Positions 34,173 to 46,205 of a DNA stretch of 64,000 bases are shown here, one piece after another (position 1 is the first letter of the stretch; each line of letters begins with the position of its first letter). Under the pieces are notes generated by a model. It was not told where the DNA came from. It was given only the letters and a program-made list of their open reading frames with translations, and did not search any database. Source of the stretch: Leptodactylus fallax. Taxonomy: Eukaryota; Chordata; Amphibia; Anura; Leptodactylidae. A program made the position numbers and the translations under genes. The stretch covers positions 1-64,000 of the forward strand of contig CAMRHE010001106.1 of the NCBI GenBank assembly GCA_947044405.1, read 5' to 3'.

Positions 34173-35376
34173 GATTGGTGATTGGGGCCCCTGCAGTGTC
34201 ATCGAGAAGATGGGGCTAGGAAGGAAGGATACTGGTTGGCCTAGATGTCATCTCTGCCGCCCAGTGTGTCTACAGTATGTAAAATAAATAATCTACCCAG
34301 TATATTATACTGACACATATTATCCAGCATCTCAGCCAGGTTAAGTATCTGTATGAAGTACAGTGAGTGTACTGTGACATGCTGGGGCCGGAGGCCCACC
34401 TGGCTCAGTGGCCCAACTCTGGGTTTCACCTATTCACCTGTGGGCCAGTGTGAGCCTGACTGTTGAAAGTATATTATGCTATTTCATATAGAGTAAAAAA
34501 TTATATACTACATGGCTCAGAGTTACAAACTTTAATCGGAGACATACAGTACATCAGAAAATCCTCCCAACATATACCTCCAACCTAAGTCTCAAAAGTA
34601 ATAAGAACCGAGCATATAGGGATTTCCAAGCAAATTGGAAAACCCACTGGATGCCCGAGTTGGGCTAAAATATAAAAAAAGAATGGATAACCACCTACCC
34701 CCTGTCTTCTGTCCTGGCGTTGGGTCCATTCCGTACCCACGCTGACTGGGCCGTAAGTGAAGCTGCTCAAGTGGCTCAGATCAATGATCTCAGGAACCAA
34801 TACATCACTCACATCCATCACATGTCCAATGATTGTTCCAGCAGAAGTCCTTGCCGCACATGACCGCTGAGATCAAACACTAGGGTGCCGCGGGACAGCA
34901 GTAGGAGATACCAGAACACTGGGGACAGATGAGTATGGCTGTGGATTTCAATCTTAGCCAGCTTTTAATGTTCGCATTGCAATCAACAAGGGAAACCGCC
35001 CATGAAACCTGCAACACAATCCAGACAATTTTAGGAGATTTTTGCAGTGGACAGGTCTGTGGTATGGTGTCTGCTGCAGTCATTCCATTGCAATTTCACA
35101 GAGTACAGCCTTAGCTGAGCCGAAAAGAGTTTTTCCGGTTCCCCTCAAAAATGAGGGGAGCGCAGTAAAGGATTTATACCCACCTGCTCTATAACCCAGC
35201 CAGAGGCTGCTGGCACTGCAGCAATGGCGACAATGGGCCTCCCAATAAGACCCTTCAGCCATTCACTGGCCTCAGTGGACGTGTGTGGTAGTTGGATGGA
35301 GAGGATTTGGCACTGCAGCCAGAAAAGCCATTTCAGTGACGCACTGAGCTCTGCTACATTTATATACTATGTGTAT
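34173..35376. other. Non-coding; nothing recognised
   Basis: No gene, RNA or repeat that I can name. Short open frames here show no family resemblance. Confidence 0.5.
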
Positions 35377-35459
35377 TATAGGGTTTTCCAGGATTATGAT
35401 ATTGAACACTTATCCTTAGGATAGGTCAACAGTATCAGATTGGTGGGGTCCGATAAATA

Positions 35460-37020
35460 CACTGTGTGCAGAATTATTAGGCAAATGAGTATTTTGATCA
35501 CATCATCCTTTTTATACATGTTGTCCTACTCCAATCTGTATAGGCTTGAAAGCCAACTACCAATTAAGTAAATCTGGTGATGTGCATCTCTGTAATGAGG
35601 AGGGGTGTGGTCTAATGACATCAACACCCTATATAAGGTGTGCTTAATTATTAGGCAACTTCCTTTTCTTTGGCAAAATGGGTCAGAAGAGAGATCTGAC
35701 GGACTCTGAAAAGTCAAAAATTGTGAGATGTCTTGCAGAGGGATGCAGCAGTCTTGAAATTGCCAAATTTTTGAAGTGTGATCACCGAACAATCAAGCGT
35801 TTCATGGCAAATAGCCAACAGGGTCGCAAGAAGCGTGTTGAAAAAAAAAAAGGCGCAAAATAACTGCTAATGAATTGAGGAAAATCAAGCGTGAAGCTGC
35901 CAAGATGCCATTAGCCACCAGTTTAGAAATATTTCAGAGCTGCAACATTACTGGAGTATCAAAAAGCACAAGGTGTGCGATACTCAGGGACATGGCCAAG
36001 GTAAGGAAGGCTGAAAAACGACCACCTTTGAACAAGAAACATAAGATAAAACGTCAAGACTGGGGCAAGAAATATCTTAAGACTGATTTTTCAAAGGTTT
36101 TACGGACTGATGAAATGAGAGTGACTCTTGATGGGCCAGATGGATGGGCCCGAGGCTGGATCAGTAAAGGGCAGAGGGTTCCACTCCGACTCAGACGCCA
36201 GCAAGGTGGAGGTGGGGTACTGGTATGGGCTGGTATCATCAAAGATGAACTTGTGGGACCTTTTCGGGTGAAGGATGGAGTAAAGCTAAACTCCCAGACC
36301 TACTGCCAGTTTCTGGAAGACACATTCTTCAAGCAGTGGTACAGGAAGAAGTCGGTATCGTTCAAGAAAAACATGATTTTCATGCAGGACAATGCTCCAT
36401 CACATGCATCCAAATACTCCACAGCGTGGCTGGCCAGTAAAGGTCTAAAAGAAGAAAAAATAATGACATGGCCTCCTTGTTCACCTGATCTGAACCCCAT
36501 AGAGAACCTGTGGTCCCTCATAAAATGTGAGATCTACAGGGAGGGAAGCAGTACACCTCTCTGAACAGTGCCTGGGAGGCTGCGGTGGCTGCTGCACGCA
36601 ATGGTGATTGTAAACAGATCAAGCAACTGACAAAATCTATGGATGGAAGACTTTTGAGTGTCATCGTAAAGAAAGGTGGCTATATTGGTCACTGATTTGT
36701 TTTTGGTTTTGTTTTTGAATGTCAGAAATGTTTATTTCTAAATTTTCTGTTGTTATATTGGTTTACCTGGTGAAAATAAACAAGTGAGATGGGTATAGAT
36801 TTGGTTTTTATTAAGTTGCCTAATAATTCTGCACAGTAATAGTTACCTGCACAAACAGATATCCTCCTAAGATAGCCAAATCTAAAAAAACCCCACTCCA
36901 ACTTCCAAAAATATTAAGCTTTGATATTTATAAGTCTTTTTGGTTGATTGAGAACATAGTTGTTCGATAATAAAAATAATCATCTCAAATACAACTTGCC
37001 TAATAATTCTGCACACAGTG
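35460..37020 (+). mobile_element. Tc1/mariner DD37E element, complete ends, TA target duplication
   Basis: 1561 bp from CACTGTGTGCAGAATTATTA to TAATAATTCTGCACACAGTG, flanked by TA (35458-35459, 37021-37022). Each end has a second, inner copy of the terminal motif (TTAATTATTAGGCAAC near 35645; AGTTGCCTAATAATTCTGCA near 36812), giving an IR/DR layout. Confidence 0.93.
35678..36693 (+). pseudogene. DD37E Tc1/mariner transposase (two frameshifts)
   Basis: Starts ATG at 35678. The N-terminal helix-turn-helix has EKSKIVRCLAEGCSSLEIAK and FLKCDHRTIKRFM and binds the terminal repeats. The catalytic part has RTDEMRV (first Asp), MQDNAPSHAS (second Asp) and LNPIENLW (Glu). There are 37 residues between the second Asp and the Glu, so DD37E rather than the DD34E of Tc1. 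The frame breaks in the A11 run at 35841-35851 and again near 36539-36545 (GGGAGGGAAG); the remaining C-terminus is readable to TGA near 36693. The spacing fits the Traveler-type (TRT) family as I recall it. The broken copy could still be moved by an active relative. Confidence 0.9.
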
Positions 37021-37445
37021 TATAGCCACCACCAATCAGCTGATTGAAGGGATAAGTGCTGTGGTCTCTTCACTACTTACAAAGCACAGTGCTATACGTT
37101 GTATGGTGGCTGTGCTTGGTATTGCATCTTAGGCTCATTTATTTGAATGTGACTGAGATGCAGCATGACTTTTTGACCAATGTCGTGATGGGCTGAGAAG
37201 AAGAAGTGGAGCTCACCTGAAAGTCCCAAGTTCTTCAAATATCTGATCGGCAGGGGTCCCGGGTGTTGGACTTTACAGATCGAATATTGAAAACCCCTTT
37301 AAATAAACAGTTTTGTAGCTTTGCTCATTCGGTGCTAGATTTTAGATATATGCTTTATTACCCTTCAGTTACCTCCTTTCGAGCCTGATGTTAAAGGGGT
37401 TTCCAGGGCAGATTTATTGATGACCTATCCTTAGACTATCTGCTC

Positions 37446-38424
37446 AATCTATCTACAGGCTCTGAAGCTCACAAGGCATACTTGTCAACATTTGTGAAGG
37501 AATGTGTAGAGCAATGGCAACATTTTCAGGAGGCTACACCCCCATTTACAAAGCTACATTGTTTTTGGACCATGTCACATCCTTTTAGTGGCGTGGCCAT
37601 GCCAATGCGATGGTCCTGTCCCTTTTCTGTGACATGGCCAGCACATACTGTGCCTTCTTTACATGTGAAATAACAGAGATTTGCCCCCTTTTCGGGAATC
37701 CAGGAGGGCACTTCCATTTTTGGGAGCCTCTGATGTTTCAGGAGATTAGGTAAGTATCAAGTCTTGAGATGGCCATTTCCAATTCAGTTGCTGTTCCTCG
37801 GAATCCCTGTGGTCATGCATGGGTTCTCTCAGGTGTCTTATCTCCCTTGAGAGAAGAAGAACAAACATGTGGATATATACAATACTTGTGTCTATGTACG
37901 TATACTGTGGAAGAGTTATTAAGACTGGCGTTTTTTACACTAATCTTAATACAGTGCCCAACAGACATAAGGCGCAAATGATTTACTCTCTGGACTCTAA
38001 ATAAATCAGGCGTATGTCTGGGGGCCAAAGTGGAGCTCTACGCCAGTCAGTAACTGATGTAGATTTCCTATATAACTCACACCAGGAAACTGGCATAAAT
38101 ATGTCATGCTGAAGCATCCCTGCACTGAATTTGGTGAATGACGCATAGGACAGGGAATGTGTCGCACATTTGGTGCAAAAAAAGGTCTTGCACCAAATAT
38201 GCACCACATTGTCACCCATCTATGCCAGAAAACTGTCAATACTATATGTAAAAACTGGTATAGATAGGATAATAAATTTCCACCATTGTATGTAGTAAGT
38301 GCTATTTATAGATCTTTATCCTGCTCCTATGAGAGCTAGTGTACATACAGAAGACATGATAGTAGTAAATGTGTATGGAACAAGATTTTGGGGGAAAAAA
38401 AAAACATGAACCGCATATCGCAAT
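37446..38424. other. Non-coding; nothing recognised
   Basis: No gene supported; short frames on both strands lack family signatures. Confidence 0.5.
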
Positions 38425-39402
38425 ATTATACATTGATCTTATGCTTCTCAGCAAAATCTGCAAAAATGAACATGCAGTTTTTAGTATACATATTGATCAA
38501 GGTGTATAAACCTACGAGTTACTTCACAGTGACTTCTATATAGTGGGTCCCTACTCTACTGGGTATGGTGCTGCATGGTGACCACCATCCCTGCAACACA
38601 GTGCCCACAGGGGAAGTGACCCCGCAGCCTGACAGCTCTCCTGCTGCAAGGCTAAGTACCCAGGCTCTAGGCCACCCCACCAGGGCTGCTTTAACCATAG
38701 GGCTAAAAGTTGCAGGGGCCTCCTCAGCCACACTGGATCGAGTGGGACAGTCCCACATTTTGGGTGTTGTCCCGCTGTTCTGGACGGCAGGCAGTGATTT
38801 CAACTCTATCTGTTGCATACAATAGTGGAGTACAGAGCTATTACTGTAGCTCTGTGCTCCATTATTCAGCCTTCGGTTGGTGATGTCTGCGGCAAGGAAG
38901 CGCAATGAGCTCCAAGCCACAGACATCATTACAGGTGCGTGGAAATGAGGTTTGGTGAGTATTCTATGTAATTTTTGTAACATTGGTAATTGAGGAGGCA
39001 TGGGAAATTAAATTATGGGGGGGTGGCCCACTTTCAAAAAGTTTGCACATTGAAACGGCCCTGCACACCATTCAACAGGAACATCATATATGGTAAGTTG
39101 GGGTATTTGAGATCTGTTCACATGCTGTCTGCCATTGCTGTGGAGCTACGCCTGTGGAATGGAGTGGCCCAGGACCTGGGGGCTTAGCCTGGCAGCAGAA
39201 GTGTTGTCGGGCTGCAGGGTCGCTTCCCCTGGTGGTACTGTGTTGCGGTGGTGATGGTTGCTGTGCAGTGCTGCACACATTGGCGTAGAAACCCATATTC
39301 AGAACTCGCCATCAAGTAGCTAGTGAGCTTATACGTACACCTTGATCAAAATGTATACTAAGAACCTCATGTTCATTTTTGTAGTATAGATCAATGTATA
39401 AC
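38425..39402. mobile_element. Foldback element with ~90-bp inverted ends
   Basis: Left end TTATACATTGATC...CAAAAATGAACATG...AGTATACATATTGATCAAGG (to about 38515). Right end CCTTGATCAAAATGTATACT...CATGTTCATTTTTG...GATCAATGTATAA (about 39318-39402) is its inverted counterpart. The ~800-bp interior shows no transposase, so this is non-autonomous. Confidence 0.75.
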
Positions 39403-39470
39403 ACTAGGCTGTGCAGTCTATGTCTTTTTTTTTCTAAAATGTTGGTGTAAATGTGTATGTATGTAATAAA

Positions 39471-39983
39471 TACTAGAGATGGGCGGACATCCCAAGATTT
39501 ATTGCTCGGGTCTCCTGATTCGTTTCAGGTCAAACAAGTTCGGGTAGAACCGAAAATTTAATTTTTGTACTCTGGAGTTTCTTCAGACCCCAGAGTATAA
39601 TAGGTGGAGGTCCAGGGGAGGTGTAAAAAATATAAAAAAAAACACTGTGGGCCTCCTCACAGTATCTGGGTTCTCTCTCAGTGTCCTCAGTGACATCATG
39701 CTCGGCGTGTCCATGTGACCAAGAGAGCACCAGACGCCGCAAGATGGCCTAAAAGAGGTAACAGAAAGTGATTATAAATGTTTTCTATTTTTTTTTTTCA
39801 ACTCCCTGGTCCTCCACCTACTACACTCTGGAGTCTATAATAATTTACTGTAATGCATGTCACAGCGGCCATTTTAGTTCATCCGACACAAATTAACAAT
39901 TGTTCGGTTTCGTTAAAAACCAAAATATTTGGAATACTCGGTTCCAGCCGGGCTAAGAATTAATCGGTTCACCCATCTCTACT
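39471..39983. mobile_element. Dispersed element with TAGAGATGGGCGG ends
   Basis: TAGAGATGGGCGGA at the left and TTCACCCATCTCTA at the right are inverted. Inside is the TACTCTGG...CCAGAGTATAAT hairpin (39567-39603) and TACACTCTGGAGTC near 39822. Similar motifs lie at 59228-59360. Non-coding. Confidence 0.7.
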
Positions 39984-40361
39984 GAATACATGTGCAGGCC
40001 AAGGATGATTTTTTATTCCCAGCCGTGATTTACTAAGTCATGTAATAAATGTGAGCTATAGCAATATCAGACTTCATATAAAATAGTATACGTCACATAA
40101 TCGATGTAATATGAGCTCCAGTGTAAGGTATCCTAATGGTTATCTTAGTTATGGTAGGAATGCACTATGGGAAGCGTGATCCTTGTCTAGCAATTCATTA
40201 CTGTCACTTATAAATGTAATTACTAAATTCATTCCTCAGAGCGGTGTCAGCTTTGGTATTTTTTAATATCCTGCTATTAGAATTTCCGCTATATCATTAT
40301 GAAGGTGAAAATATTAACCTCTTATGATGGATGACTAATGGCTTTGAACTCATTGTAAGAC

Positions 40362-40575
40362 TGAGGCCTCACATTGCGGAAACGCAGCTTTTTTTTGTTG
40401 CAGATTTTGCTGCAGTTTTTTGAGCCAAGAATAGCTACAAAAGAAATGGGAAATATATAGGAAGTTCTTATACTTCTGCCTTCTACTCAATCCACTCCTG
40501 GTTTTGGCTCAAAAAATTACAGCAAAATCTGCAAAAAAAAAAAAGCTGCATTTCCGCAACGTGGGGCTTGAGCCT
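40362..40575. mobile_element. Palindromic MITE, copy 2 of 4
   Basis: TGAGGCCTCACATTGCGGAA at the left and TTCCGCAACGTGGGGCTTGA at the right are inverted. The inner arms GCAGATTTTGCTGCAG and AGCAAAATCTGC match copy 1. Confidence 0.87.
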
Positions 40576-40655
40576 TAATGATGTATGGAGAAAAGAATCA
40601 TATCCACTTATGTAATGGATCCGGGCACTAATGCAAAAGCTGCCTATTATTTACC

Positions 40656-41670
40656 TGTAACACCCCTTTGGGCCGACATCTGTAGGCAGGGTGTGTTGTA
40701 GTTCTCACCTCACTATGGCGCAGTGCCTCCACCCGAATCTTGCTAGGAGCTCTATAGGAATTCAGGAGGGTCTTCCTCTTCTGCTAGGGGTCGACTCGGG
40801 AAACCCACACCTAAGCCCAGTACACACTCACAAATGTTGAGGGTAAAACTACTTAACGGGTTTATTATGGGAAGGGTAAACAAGGGCAAACTTAATAAAA
40901 TGTGCACAGAGAAATGTTTCAGTGATTCACATGACAATGCACAGGTACATCCTATATTATTAATCCCCTAGTGGTAGGAATGGCCTAGGTGCCAGGCCTG
41001 GTGGATATAATAAACTATAGGGAATAGCACAGGGTTAAGATAGTGACCCACAGATGATAGTCATCACACACATGCACTCATACTGCAGGTAACAGCTTGC
41101 ACTCCTAAATAACAGCACACAATGCAGAATTACTAATGGCTGCAGCAATAAACAGAGCAGTCCATCCGTTGGGGCCCAGTTGCCGTGGACGTTGGCGCGA
41201 ATTCAGGAAACGGTGCACTATAGACACAGCAGGTCCTAATGGAGTATGAGGCAGGATTCTTCTTGGATGCAGCCCTGGGTATCTTTTGGGAGTCTGGTCA
41301 CTCTGGATAGGTGCTGCTGCTGCAGGGATGCTGCTTCTTCCCTCAGAGTGAGCTGGTGGTCTGGCAGGACTGTCTCTATGTCCTGGGTTACCCAGTGCCA
41401 AGCTATGTGCCCCCCGGCAGTGGCTGGAAGAAGCCCCTTCTGCAGCCCATGTGGCTGCCTGTCTTCTCTCTTCTGCCTACCTTTCCCATAGTTCCCTGCT
41501 CAGCCAATCAGTCCCTTTCTCTGATACTCCTCCCCCTGGAGTAAGGGGGTGTAGGGAAATGTAATCCACTGTCCCTCAGCATAAAATGGCTGATGTCTGC
41601 TGTAGTGGGTCCTGGCTTGGCATTAACTGCAGCATCTGCTGTATGCAAAGTGCTCCTTGCAGGGGTTACA
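40656..41670. mobile_element. Solo LTR, TGTAACACC...GGGGTTACA, with TACC duplication
   Basis: 1015 bp starting TGTAACACCCCTTT and ending GCAGGGGTTACA (TG...CA with inverted ends). TACC flanks it at 40652-40655 and 41671-41674. No element body is present. AATAAA occurs near 40897 and 41148 on the + strand. It belongs to neither element A nor C. Confidence 0.78.
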
Positions 41671-41674
41671 TACC

Positions 41675-42640
41675 TACTATATGCCCCAAATGTGATGCAG
41701 AAATCATCATACATGTAGATTTATATCTATTTACAGTGTAAAAGTGTTGTGCCCATTCTGCCCTTGGCCAGGACAGAGTTGCACCCCGCCCCCCTATACC
41801 ATAAGATCCAGTGAAATAACATACTTGTCACCACTTGAAAATTTTTCCTAGCATCAGGTGGTGGTGTTTATCGGGGGTCTGATTTGTTGTGGGCGGAGTT
41901 TGTTGGCTATGACTTGGCATGGGGTTGAGTGTGCCAGAATATGCATTTTTTTTAAGAATGTTTCTTGCATATTATTGCTAAAATTAACAGGTTGTACAAA
42001 ATACTGACAGGCAACCTCATTGTAACTATGTTTCCCTCTTAAAGGAGCTATCCAAGGAAAATAAATCTTACCCCTACATTCCCTGTAAAATATATAACCA
42101 GGTTCTATGAAGTCCCAGTTATTACCTTTGCAGATTGCAGCTAGGGAGAATAGGAATCTCGTCCCTCTGCCTCCCCTGCTGATGCTCTGACTCTCAGTCA
42201 CATGACCATCTCTGCTCTACTCTATGGACCTGCAGTCGGAGAAGAGTGGAGTCAGGGATGTCACATACAGCTGAAGGGGCAGCAGGGGAGTGGACACAGA
42301 CTTCCACTCCACCACCTTTTCTCTGCATACATAATAATTGTGGCTGTGGACAAGCTGGCTATATATATAAAATAAAGCTTATTAGTTTCAGGGAGTGTAC
42401 TGTGCTTTACTACTCCATGCATACTCCCTTTATGAATAAATGAATAATGCAATTCAGTACAAAAGTGCAAACATATGCTATAAGACCCCTAAAATATATA
42501 GTCCCCATATTAATCACAGATCTCAGAATAATAACATACCCAGACCAGACCTCTGAATAAATACTGACCCCAAAAATGGGAACAGACCCCCTAAATAAAT
42601 AGATATACCAGAATAAATACTCAGACTAGACCACAAAATA
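41675..42640. other. Non-coding; nothing recognised
   Basis: No gene or named repeat; TATATATAT near 42360. Confidence 0.5.
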
Positions 42641-42836
42641 CAGGCCATGTTGCGGAAATGCAGCCTTTTTTGTTGCAGATTTTGTTGCGTTTTTTGAGCC
42701 AAAGCCAAGAGTGGCTACTAAAGGAGTAGGAAATATATAGGAAGTTCTTATACTTCTCAATTCACTCCTGGCTTTGGTTCAAAAAACCGTAGAAAAATCC
42801 ACAACAAAAAAAAAACGGCGTTTCCGCAGCCTAAGA
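42641..42836. mobile_element. Palindromic MITE, copy 3 of 4
   Basis: CAGGCCATGTTGCGGAAATG to GGCGTTTCCGCAGCCTAAG with the GCAGATTTTGTTGC / TTGGTTCAAAAAACC arms of the family. Confidence 0.82.
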
Positions 42837-43256
42837 CCGCAAAAAATAAGATCCAAACTAGACTCCGTAAATAAATATATGTGATGTAAGTTATGGCATA
42901 AACTGATAAAATGAGTATAATTATAGGAATCTTACTGTATCTGTTGTGGACACCAATGCACTTGGAGACTTTCCTTTAAATATACCGTGTTTGCCCCTAT
43001 GGTCCGTAAACAGCATTTTAGTATAAAACAATTATGGGAAACACTCAGGTACTCAAGAGAATGACTAACCCGCTCCATAGATCAGTCCAAACTACTCTGA
43101 CACCTAGTGGTGGAGAATAGACTAACCAGGTAGCACCAGGCACAGTAACTTGACTTGCGGTGTGGATATTAAAATCACAACATGTCAATTTATTGAACTC
43201 ACAACATGTCAATTTAAAACCGACATCTCATGAAAGGAACAGGTCCTCTTTAAAGA

Positions 43257-43680
43257 TAAAGTACTGTGCAAACATTTAGGCACGAATGAAAAAATGCAGA
43301 AAAGTAAGAATTCTTTCAGAAATAGAAGGGTTAATAGTTTATTTTTGTCAATTAACAAAATGAAGCGAATTTAGAAAAGAGAAATCTATAGCCCATCAAT
43401 ATTTGGTGTGAGTGTCCTCTGGAGTCATGCAATTGATGATTGAAGATCTCTACATCATCCAGTCTGTCTGGGATTACATGAAGAGACAGAAGGATTGGAG
43501 CAAGCCTACATCCACAGAAGATCTGTGCTTAGTTCTCCAAGATGGCGGGAACAACCTCCCTGCCGAGTTCCTTCCAAAACTGTCTGCAAGTACCGAGAAG
43601 AACTGATGGAAGGCAAAGGACAAAGGTCACAGCAAATATTGCTGGGAAACATTTGTACATAACTGTAGATATGGATAAAG
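43257..43680 (+). mobile_element. Tc1-like deletion derivative with transposase C-terminus
   Basis: A Tc1-type end GTACTGTGCAAACATTTAGG with the same untranslated stretch as 16750-16850 is followed by a transposase C-terminal piece. That piece reads SVWDYMKRQKDW...KPTSTEDLCLVLQDGGNNLP, like the region after the DDE domain. The catalytic centre is missing. Confidence 0.72.
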
Positions 43681-43689
43681 TACGTTCCC

Positions 43690-44110
43690 TAAATAGAGTA
43701 GTAGAGAGAAGATGGGTGAGGAAACGTTTAATAATAAATAGACTATTTGGCACCTCTTGTCATCCATGGTTAACTCTCAGAAAACCCCTTTTGGCTTGCT
43801 ACGTGCTGCTACCATAGTAGATTAGAGGGGAGGTGGATTAACCATTAGGCTCCTCTTCTGCTTATCTATTCCGTTAACTTGCTCAATGACAATTTCAATA
43901 TACTGTGTAAACTGAACTATTCCATTTCATACCAAATAAGGTGGCAAACAGAGTGTAAACATGTAATAAAAGCCATATGACACCTCCATACACTGTGCTG
44001 CTGCCATACTGATAAGAACGCTATCACCTCAGCCTACTTCACATTAGCATATATAGATAAGATGTCCTGATAGCTCTAGTAACAGATACAACTGTACACA
44101 CAGAACAGCC
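43690..44110. repeat. Dispersed repeat shared with 61790-62115
   Basis: Shared blocks include GCTTATCTATTCCGTTAACT, ACCAAATAAGGTGGC, ACACCTCCATACACTGTGCT and TAGCTCTAGTAACAGATACA. A third, inverted fragment lies at 58700-58750. I cannot name the family. Confidence 0.8.
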
Positions 44111-44708
44111 AAAAGTCTGAAAGTAGAACGTAGGCTGTAAGCCAGTAAGCCTCTGTGATCTCTTCACTGATCTGGAACACAAGAGAGACCCCACATAGAA
44201 CTCCTCAATATTAGATCATTTCTTAAAATTTTCTGTTAAAAAACATACAGTACATAAACATTAACATTGATACTGTGTAAGTAGCCGACTATGACATAAA
44301 GAGTCATCTTCTTCTCATTTTTTTTAGCCTCCCCAGATATCTAGATTATCCGTTGTGTTCTCTGGAGATAAGTAGAAGGAAAATTGGGGGTATCTATCTA
44401 AGGATTCCAAAGGTTCTTAAACATGGTCTCTGCCTTTTACTACCTATTAACCTCTCTCTCCAATCTAATGGTAACATTCATTTCCCCTGTTGTGTCCACA
44501 ATGGCAGATGAGAGATGAACACACCTCGAAAAACACACAAAGAGATTAAACACCCCCATAACCCGCATTTAGTTTAGTAGGGAGTAGAAATGGTTATTAC
44601 CCTATCTAAATTCCTTTTTATTATAAAACAGGCTGTAATATTCTTAGAAACTCTCTGAGCTGTTACTAGGGAAAGTCCGTACACAGTTATATTGTAAATA
44701 TGCAGAGC
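44111..44708. other. Non-coding; nothing recognised
   Basis: No gene supported. Confidence 0.5.
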
Positions 44709-44775
44709 TGAAAAAAAAAAGTGACACTGCTCATCCCCCTGAACACACCATCCCCACTGTGACACATGGTGGTGG
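44709..44775 (+). pseudogene. Tc1 transposase fragment, left of the gypsy insertion
   Basis: Reads towards THGGG, the conserved Tc1 block before SIMLWGGF. The element A insertion at 44776 interrupts it and the reading continues at 52933. Confidence 0.75.
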
Positions 44776-45896
44776 TGTGGCATCCCAGAGCTGGCTATGG
44801 CTGGGCTGAGGGTGATCTCTGTGCATTGTATTATTTCCTGTTGCTTCATAGCCTGTGTGACATAGCAGGGGGTCCTGAGTCTCACACAACACAGCGCCAC
44901 CTAGTGAGCCTCACACATGCATTACACCTCCCATAGGATTGAATAGTAACCAAATGTCCAATGGGAGGACATTGCCTGGGAAAAGGGGAGGAGTCAGCTG
45001 ATCACTGGATCCCCATGGTAACACCCCTGCAGGAAGGTCCTGCGTGTGAGGAGTTAGAAGTGTGGAGTGTTAGGAGGAGGAGGTGAGGAGATAAGTGTGA
45101 TGTCCTGTGAAGAAAGCAGTGAGTTTAGTGCAGGAATCTCAAGTCCTAGACAGGCCCAGGAAGGTTGGAGAGCTGACATACTCCAGCTATTCAGAAGATC
45201 CTGTCCCCTGTCTGCCTAGCCATCGCCCTGAAGGAAGTCAAGCATCATTATCTTGTCAGCATGAGACTGTGGAGAGAACATTCTGGAACACGTGCTCCAT
45301 AGCAAGTATCACAGGATCCAGGGGCCAAGGCCAGACCTGTGGAATATCCTGCCACCCTGACTATTGCACCCCGAAACTCTGAGCTATCAGGACCACATAA
45401 CGTGAGTGGGGAATATTATGTACTAGTATCATGGTGGGCATCCTCCTATGAGCCAAATAGGAGCACAGACGCACCTTAGGGCTGTAACACTAAAGTATAA
45501 GGGGCTAGGAACACCTTTCATCAAGTCTACCCTGCACCCCAGGACTTTGCTGCATCACCAGGCGTACCCCGTTGTTTTGTATTGAAGAAACTGTTTAAGC
45601 ATTTGTGCCTCCACACCCATGGAAGTAAAAGTTCAACTTTACAACCGTTTCTGTGTCTGACTCTGCACCGACAACATCAGGGCGCTCCAAACACCACCAG
45701 TCGGCACAGTATAGGGGAAGCGCCCCGGGGGAACAATCACCACCAACATTTGTGCAGCCCCCTCATCACCGGTACCAGTGGTGGTAACGTGGGACAGCAC
45801 CAGCGCTGCGCCCTCGTGCCCAGAGACCGTGACAAGTCTGCGCTGTTTGCACCCCGCAATCCCAACTGCAGCGTTACCTTCCAACTGGTCACCGCA
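44776..45896 (+). repeat. 5' LTR of element A copy 2
   Basis: TGTGGCATCC to GGTCACCGCA. A TATA-like GTATAAGGGG at about 45495 is the best promoter candidate. The 91-residue frame inside (45107-45382) recurs in every LTR copy and has no family resemblance. Confidence 0.95.
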
Positions 45897-45904
45897 AGAA
45901 AAAC

Positions 45905-45922
45905 TGGCGTCACGAACAGGAT
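45905..45922 (+). other. Primer-binding site of element A copy 2
   Basis: TGGCGTCACGAACAGGAT, identical to copy 1. Confidence 0.72.
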
Positions 45923-46205
45923 ACGGGTGTGTGCCATTTTGAGAAAGTCACCACGAAAAGTGCGCCAAATTGTCTCCAGAGCATCGGTCTTTATTATGGA
46001 CTTTGCTAAGATCAAGTTTATTCCCTGAGAGTGCTTGCCACAAAGAGGGGGAGCACACCGTCAGCCTGCATCACAGTGACTCTGTTAATAGCTACAGCAT
46101 TCTTAAAGGGACAGCATTCCAAGTTGTAGTCTCCATTCCCTGCCAGCAAGCAGTTGAGTTTCTTAAAGAGACGGCGACCTAATTTCAGTCATACCTGCAA
46201 ACAAC

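Larger units (their letters stand above)
35377..37306. mobile_element. Amphibian-type MITE split by a Tc1/mariner element
   Basis: Left part (35377-35457) reads GGGTTTTCCAGGATTATGAT...CTTATCCTTAGGATAGGTCA. The right part (37023-37306) runs from CACCAATCAGCTGATTGAAG to GAATATTGAAAACCCCTTTA. The ends are loosely inverted repeats, and this sequence type is common in frog genomes (recalled). A partial copy of the left end lies at 37393-37445. Confidence 0.65.

Noticed and set aside
45582..46028. 148-codon frame spanning LTR end and leader of element A
   Set aside because: It crosses the LTR boundary and primer-binding site, so it is non-coding leader by position.
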